NCBI RefSeq assembly: GCF_900766215.1
Contig: NZ_CAAFUQ010000025.1
Location: 1-36,465, forward strand
Reading direction: 5' to 3'
DNA length: 36,465 nt
Source of the DNA: an uncultured Finegoldia sp.
GTDB lineage: Bacteria; Bacillota; Clostridia; Tissierellales; Peptoniphilaceae
The position numbers and the translations under genes are program-made. Of the stretch, positions 33,143 through 36,465 are shown piece after piece (the stretch's first letter is position 1; every line of letters starts with the position of its first letter). The notes below the pieces were generated by a model. That model ran no database searches. It was not told where the DNA came from and saw only the letters and a program-made list of their open reading frames with translations.

Positions 33143-33958
33143 TTATTTTGTTGTAATTCTTTCAATATGAATCACTAAGTAAACCAATTCATCTTCTGAG
33201 ATTTTCCACTGATAGTCCCTCTCTAGCATCTCTTTAATAATCAGTCCGCAAGCATAACTTTTCATATACCTTTCTTGAATAAGTTCTCTAATCTGTTTAT
33301 CCATTTTTAAAGATTCTTGACTATTTTTTTGTCGAATAATGAAATAACGAATATGAGTAATAAATCGTGAATAATCGGCAGTCGTTTTATCCAGAATAGT
33401 GTCAAAGATTGTCTGCACACTTTTAACAATTTTTTTGATAACCTCAGTAATTTGTAAGGTATCGACCATATTTGGCTGATCGATTTGTGCATTGACAAAA
33501 TGCAGAGCAATAAAAGAAGCTTCTTCTGGCAGTAAGGTTACGCCCATTTCGTTTTGAACAATTTCCAATGCTTTTTTACCTATTTGATATTCCTTATAGT
33601 ATAAATGAGGAACTTCCCACTTGATAGGATTATCATTTTCTTGGATAGAATATATTGAAAATGTCAGGTGATCTGCTAAAGAAAATAGTAGGCCTGTACC
33701 GAATTTTTGATTTAGAATTAGTTCACCTGATTCAATAATTCTAGCAGAAACGCTTAGAATTTCAGGTTGAAAATTGTCAATTTTATGATCCGTTTGTTCC
33801 TCTGCATTCGGAGTAAAAATCTTGCTAATTAAACTTTCATCGATTGAATCCCCTTGTCTCTTTTTAAACCCTATTCCTGTACCAAATAAAACTTTTTCAT
33901 TTCCCATTTGATCTTGAACTAAAACAATATTATTATTCAGTGTTTTTACTACGATCAT
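33143..33958 (-). CDS. licT: Transcription antiterminator, BglG/LicT family
   Basis: The start is ATG 33958, with AGGAGGTGAG upstream; the longer frame to 33994 lies in the leader terminator. 271 residues: an RNA-binding CAT domain (residues 1 to about 55; MIVVKTLNNNIVLVQDQMGN and FGTGIGFKKRQGD) followed by two PRDs with the phosphorylatable histidines in FSLADHLTFSIY, FIALHFVNAQ, RFITHIRYFI and YLVIHIERI. When beta-glucosides are present it is dephosphorylated by BglP, binds RAT RNA and allows read-through into bglP-bglA. Its own leader carries a RAT too, so the operon is self-amplifying. Confidence 0.94.
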   Translation of the reverse strand: MIVVKTLNNNIVLVQDQMGNEKVLFGTGIGFKKRQGDSIDESLISKIFTPNAEEQTDHKIDNFQPEILSVSARIIESGELILNQKFGTGLLFSLADHLTFSIYSIQENDNPIKWEVPHLYYKEYQIGKKALEIVQNEMGVTLLPEEASFIALHFVNAQIDQPNMVDTLQITEVIKKIVKSVQTIFDTILDKTTADYSRFITHIRYFIIRQKNSQESLKMDKQIRELIQERYMKSYACGLIIKEMLERDYQWKISEDELVYLVIHIERITTK

Positions 33959-33971
33959 TATTCTCACCTCC

Positions 33972-34083
33972 TGAAAGACAAAAAAAAACACCAAATCCTA
34001 AAACCAAGCTTCTTTCATGAATAACTTAAGAATCACTTCGTTTTTTAACTTGGTGGTGCCTGACTATGGATCAGTAACACTCC
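33972..34083 (-). promoter_or_regulatory. RAT antiterminator and terminator in the licT leader
   Basis: On the minus strand 34083-34052 reads GGAGTGTTACTGATCCATAG, then TCAGGCACCACC, a good match to the LicT RAT consensus (GGATTGTTACTG...CAGGC). It overlaps the CACCAAG 5' arm of a terminator whose 3' arm (GATTTGGTG) precedes a run of nine T at about 33983-33991. Confidence 0.82.
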
Positions 34084-34098
34084 TGCATCTGTGAACCC

Positions 34099-34127
34099 AT
34101 GTTACTATATAAATTTTTAAATGTCAA
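34099..34127 (-). promoter_or_regulatory. Promoter of the licT-bglP-bglA operon
   Basis: On the minus strand TTGACA (34122-34127), exactly 17 bases, TAACAT (34099-34104). The RAT starts about 16 bases after the -10 element, as usual for LicT-controlled operons. Confidence 0.75.
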
Positions 34128-34305
34128 CCCTTACATTCCACCTATTACAAGGAAATATTGGGTACAACATAGTACATTCAACCTGTATTTACCTAAATGT
34201 TTTGGACAGTATACGATTAGTGAGGATTGGACAGAAGTGTTTAACTCCGATCCTCGAAGCATGGGAAATCGTCTGTTCCTACCGTTTATTTAGATATGTC
34301 TCAGG

Positions 34306-34360
34306 GGCTCCTTTACTAGATTATAGCGAACAATCTGTCCGTATTTCTAGTATAGGAGCC
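34306..34360. repeat. 15-bp inverted repeat at the broken end of the thioredoxin-like gene
   Basis: GGCTCCTTTACTAGA (34306-34320) and TCTAGTATAGGAGCC (34346-34360) match at 14 of 15 positions around a 25-base loop. It coincides with the point at which the thioredoxin-like frame loses its homology. It may be the end of a small mobile sequence or a terminator (TTCTTTTTTT follows on the plus strand). Confidence 0.6.
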
Positions 34361-34607
34361 ATATTCTTTTTTTCCCTATGGTATCAGTTAATTTAGGGAC
34401 AAACGAAACACAAGTAGGGCAAGTTTTTCTACCAATATAAATAATGCTTCCTTCACGCAAATTATTTATAGAATTTGGATGAATTACAGAAAAATTACTT
34501 ACATTTTTCTGATAAGAAAACATAGTCCCTCTGAATAATATGATACCAAAAATTCCAAGTAGAAAAATTATACCTATATAAATGAAAAGATTTTTATTTC
34601 TATTCAT
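34347..34607 (-). pseudogene. Truncated thioredoxin-like membrane protein (CPTC)
   Basis: The 86-residue frame starts at ATG 34607 with AAAGGAG upstream. An N-terminal helix (NLFIYIGIIFLLGIFGIILF) is followed by an extracytoplasmic thioredoxin-like beginning: GSIIYIGRKTCPTCVSFVPK, with a CPTC redox pair near residues 63-66. Homology stops shortly after (LTDTIGKKR) and the frame ends in the 34346-34360 hairpin arm, so the rest of the fold is missing. It resembles the small CxxC proteins associated with bacteriocin loci, but no bacteriocin gene is visible here. Probably inactive. Confidence 0.6.
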
Positions 34608-34648
34608 AGAAAACTCCTTTGGTTAATAAATATCGCTTATCTATAATT

Positions 34649-34696
34649 ATCAATTAAATATCAAATGATTATATAATCATTTGATATTTAATTGAT
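34649..34696. repeat. Perfect 48-bp palindrome
   Basis: Two 24-base arms with no spacer: ATCAATTAAATATCAAATGA, then TTAT, followed by its exact reverse complement. The centre lies between 34672 and 34673. It is 41 bases upstream of the truncated thioredoxin-like gene. No T-run flanks it. Confidence 0.9.
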
Positions 34697-34991
34697 TCTA
34701 TTTCGCAATATATTAAAGACCAAAAGTGTTGCTACAACTAAGGCTACTAATTATACCAACGCCTTTTCACAAATCAAGTACTTCTATCGCTGGGTATAAC
34801 TACTACTTAGGCTAAGCGCTCTTATGTAAACTAAATTATTATAATTAAGCTATCTCATATTTTATAATAGAATCTTTAAAAATATTAGCACTCAAATTAT
34901 TTATTGTTTGAATAAATGACATCCCACTAATGTTTCTGCTTTTTAAAGGTATTTAAATCTTCTTAGGTTAGTACTATTAATCATTAAAATG
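34697..34991. other. Gene-free stretch
   Basis: No coding frame of useful length and no RNA gene recognised. Confidence 0.4.
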
Positions 34992-35019
34992 AAAAAAGAC
35001 TACGTGATTAACCGTAGTC
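34992..35019 (-). terminator. Terminator of the DUF3892 gene
   Basis: GACTACG (34998-35004) and CGTAGTC (35013-35019) form a stem with an eight-base loop, and the minus strand continues with TTTTTTC. Confidence 0.75.
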
Positions 35020-35026
35020 ATGAAAA

Positions 35027-35299
35027 TTAATCTCTAGGCAATTTTAGCAAATTATCATTTGGTGTATCATTCGGTTCAGATCGAACATATCGCTGTCCAT
35101 TTCTCATTGCAAGGATTAATTTAGGATATGGAGGAATGTTAACATCAACAGTATTTCCGCCTTTTATAAAATCATAAATTGATTCTTTTGAGTAATATGC
35201 GGGTTTTTTGACACCAGTCAAATAAATATCTTTAATTTCTGTAACATCATTTGAAAAACCTTTTGAATCATTCATCCTAATTCTTGTAGCTCTGGCCAT
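35027..35299 (-). CDS. DUF3892 protein
   Basis: The 90-residue soluble protein starts ARATRIRMNDSKGFSNDVTE and contains IKDIYLTGVKKPAYYSKESI and LILAMRNGQRYVRSEPNDTP. The order I-x-G-V.. then YVRS..ND...D.LL is the DUF3892 pattern, a small domain of unknown function in many Firmicutes, often in mobile or defence-rich regions. GGAGG lies upstream, at a longish spacing of about twelve bases. It is monocistronic with its own terminator and lies just outside the IS256-type element. Confidence 0.75.
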   Translation of the reverse strand: MARATRIRMNDSKGFSNDVTEIKDIYLTGVKKPAYYSKESIYDFIKGGNTVDVNIPPYPKLILAMRNGQRYVRSEPNDTPNDNLLKLPRD

Positions 35300-35382
35300 T
35301 ATACAACATTCCCTCCTGTTTTATATATCAATAATACACTACATAATTGAAATAACAAAGTTTAAAAATGTGGATATTTTAA

Positions 35383-36396
35383 GAGAGTGTAAAATATTTT
35401 GTGTAAATAGAAAAAAGGAAGTCCCTTCTGTAGAATAGAGTTACCACAACACATTCACAGAATTCCGCGCGACCGCAACGGCGAGTTCAAGCAACAGACT
35501 GTTCCTGCTTATAGACGGACGAATGATACCTTAGAGGAGACCGTCATTCACCTCTTCCGAAAAGGTATTACCATGTCGGAAATCGCAGACTGAAGAAGTA
35601 AATGCATTTAAAGTTAGAACTCTAAATGATAAGTATGTCGCTATTTTCATGGATGCTACTTATATTCCTTTAAAACGGCAAACCGTCTCCAAAGAAGCAA
35701 TCTATATTGCCATTGGTATACGAGAAGACGGCACTAAAGAAGTACTAAGTTATGCGATTGCTCCGACTGAATCGACCTACGTTTGGAATGAGTTGTTACA
35801 GGACATTTACTCCAGAGGGGTTCATGATGTCTTACTGTTTATTACCGATGGCTTAAAAGGCATGAAAGATACGATTCACCAGATTTATCCTAAAGCTAAA
35901 TACCAACATTGCTGTGTTCACGTTTCCCGTAATATTGCTCATAAAGTACGTGTCAAAGATCGAAAAGAAATCTGTGATGATTTTAAGGCTGTTTATCAAG
36001 CTAGCTCAAAGGAAGAGGCAAATACCTTTTTAGGGAGTATGATTGAGAAGTGGCAGAAAACTTATCCTAAAGTGACGCAGTCACTGATAAAAAATCAAGA
36101 TTTATTGACTTTTTATGAGTTTCCGCCTGGTATCCGCCGAAGCATTTACTCAACTAATTTAATCGAATCTTTCAATAAACAAATCAAGAAATACAGCCGC
36201 AGAAAAGAGCAGTTTCAAAATGAAGAATCACTAGAGCGTTTCCTAGTATCCATCTTTGATACATACAATCAAAAATTCTTAAATAGAAGCCATAAAGGCT
36301 TCCAACAAGTGACGGATACATTAGCTTCAATGTTTACTGAGTAACCCATTATTTTGCAGAAGGACGAGTTATTTACACAAAATTATTGACGCTCCC
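35383..36396 (+). mobile_element. Internally deleted IS256-family element
   Basis: The terminal inverted repeats are 35383-35409 and 36370-36396, matching at 22 of 27 positions and sharing TTTTGTGTAAATA. Between them are an N-terminal and a C-terminal piece of one transposase, with the part in between deleted. No 8-9 bp target duplication is seen at the borders. The element can no longer make transposase but its ends may still be mobilised by an intact relative. Confidence 0.82.
35450..36344 (+). pseudogene. IS256-family transposase, internal deletion
   Basis: The N-terminal part (about 35470-35594) reads PRDRNGEFKQQTVPAYRRTN, DTLEETVIHLFRKGITMSEI and AD, then a TGA. It joins directly to EEVNAFKVRTLNDKYVAIF, MDATYIPLKRQTVSKEAIYI and onward to TEF-less LASMFTE at 36344, with VLLFITDGLKGMKD, YQHCCVHVSRNI and GIRRSIYSTNLIESFNKQIK. 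About 25 codons normally present between MSEIAD and EEVNAF are missing. The longest remaining frame (35649-36344, 231 residues) carries the DDE catalytic core but lacks the DNA-binding N-terminus. Confidence 0.85.
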
Positions 36397-36465
36397 GGTT
36401 GGTACAACAAGAATTGCAGTAGCATAGTCACCATTGATGAAACTACTTAATGATTAAATTGAGCA
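36397..36465. other. Window edge, no feature seen
   Basis: The last 69 bases contain no recognisable gene or site. Confidence 0.3.

Noticed and set aside
34099..34396. Two overlapping plus-strand frames of 64 and 91 residues
   Set aside because: They start inside the licT promoter region, have no ribosome site, and I recognise no family in either translation.
1..36465. CRISPR array, tRNA or rRNA genes
   Set aside because: No regularly spaced repeats and no recognisable tRNA or rRNA segments were seen on reading both strands; a covariance-model scan would be the decisive test.

Overview
The window is AT-rich Gram-positive DNA. Firmicute-type Shine-Dalgarno sites (AGGAGG) precede most genes, and it carries several PTS sugar systems, an LPxTG surface protein, an Rgg-type regulator, a Zur box and catabolite (cre) sites. 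Family content and the L32 N-terminus (MAVPARRTSKTKKRLRRTH) point to Lactobacillales, most likely Enterococcus or a close relative. I cannot fix the species from sequence alone. The density of decayed genes and IS remnants marks this as a flexible part of the chromosome.

Layout. (1) 1-2977: a lipid-linked sugar flippase gene flanked by two diverged copies of a small, partly decayed signal-peptide-like gene and a strong hairpin. (2) 2978-12124: a xylose/alpha-xyloside locus. The minus-strand operon is GH31 alpha-xylosidase, mannose-family PTS IIC-IID-IIB-IIA, xylA, xylB, divergent from a ROK-type xylR, with operators and cre sites between them. (3) 12171-14172: debris, comprising an IS3-family remnant, a 29-residue membrane peptide gene with its own promoter, an LPxTG anchor remnant and a PTS IIA remnant. 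(4) 14326-16698: an Amt-like channel with a changed twin-histidine motif, followed by a flavoprotein with a Cys-rich tail; a perfect 20-bp palindrome lies upstream. (5) 16790-18013: a Zur-controlled operon with a cysteine-free L32 paralogue, an unknown 128-residue protein and a NusG-domain-II protein; a YibE/F pair is divergent. (6) 20642-24384: nanE and a PTS operon with a divergent RpiR regulator, for N-acetylmannosamine. (7) 24534-26731: an MFS transporter divergent from an Rgg-like regulator. (8) 26843-28705: a MucBP/LPxTG surface protein whose true start is put out of frame by an A7 tract. (9) 29211-34127: a DUF3955 gene, then licT-bglP-bglA with RAT antiterminator and terminator elements. 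(10) 34306-36396: a truncated thioredoxin-like gene next to a perfect 48-bp palindrome, a DUF3892 gene, and an internally deleted IS256-family element.

How it works together. Most of the window is sugar acquisition with local regulation: XylR plus cre for xylose/xylosides, an RpiR repressor/activator for amino sugars, and LicT antitermination for beta-glucosides. The zinc-starvation operon, the odd Amt/flavoprotein pair and the possibly phase-variable adhesin are the parts least explained by standard models.
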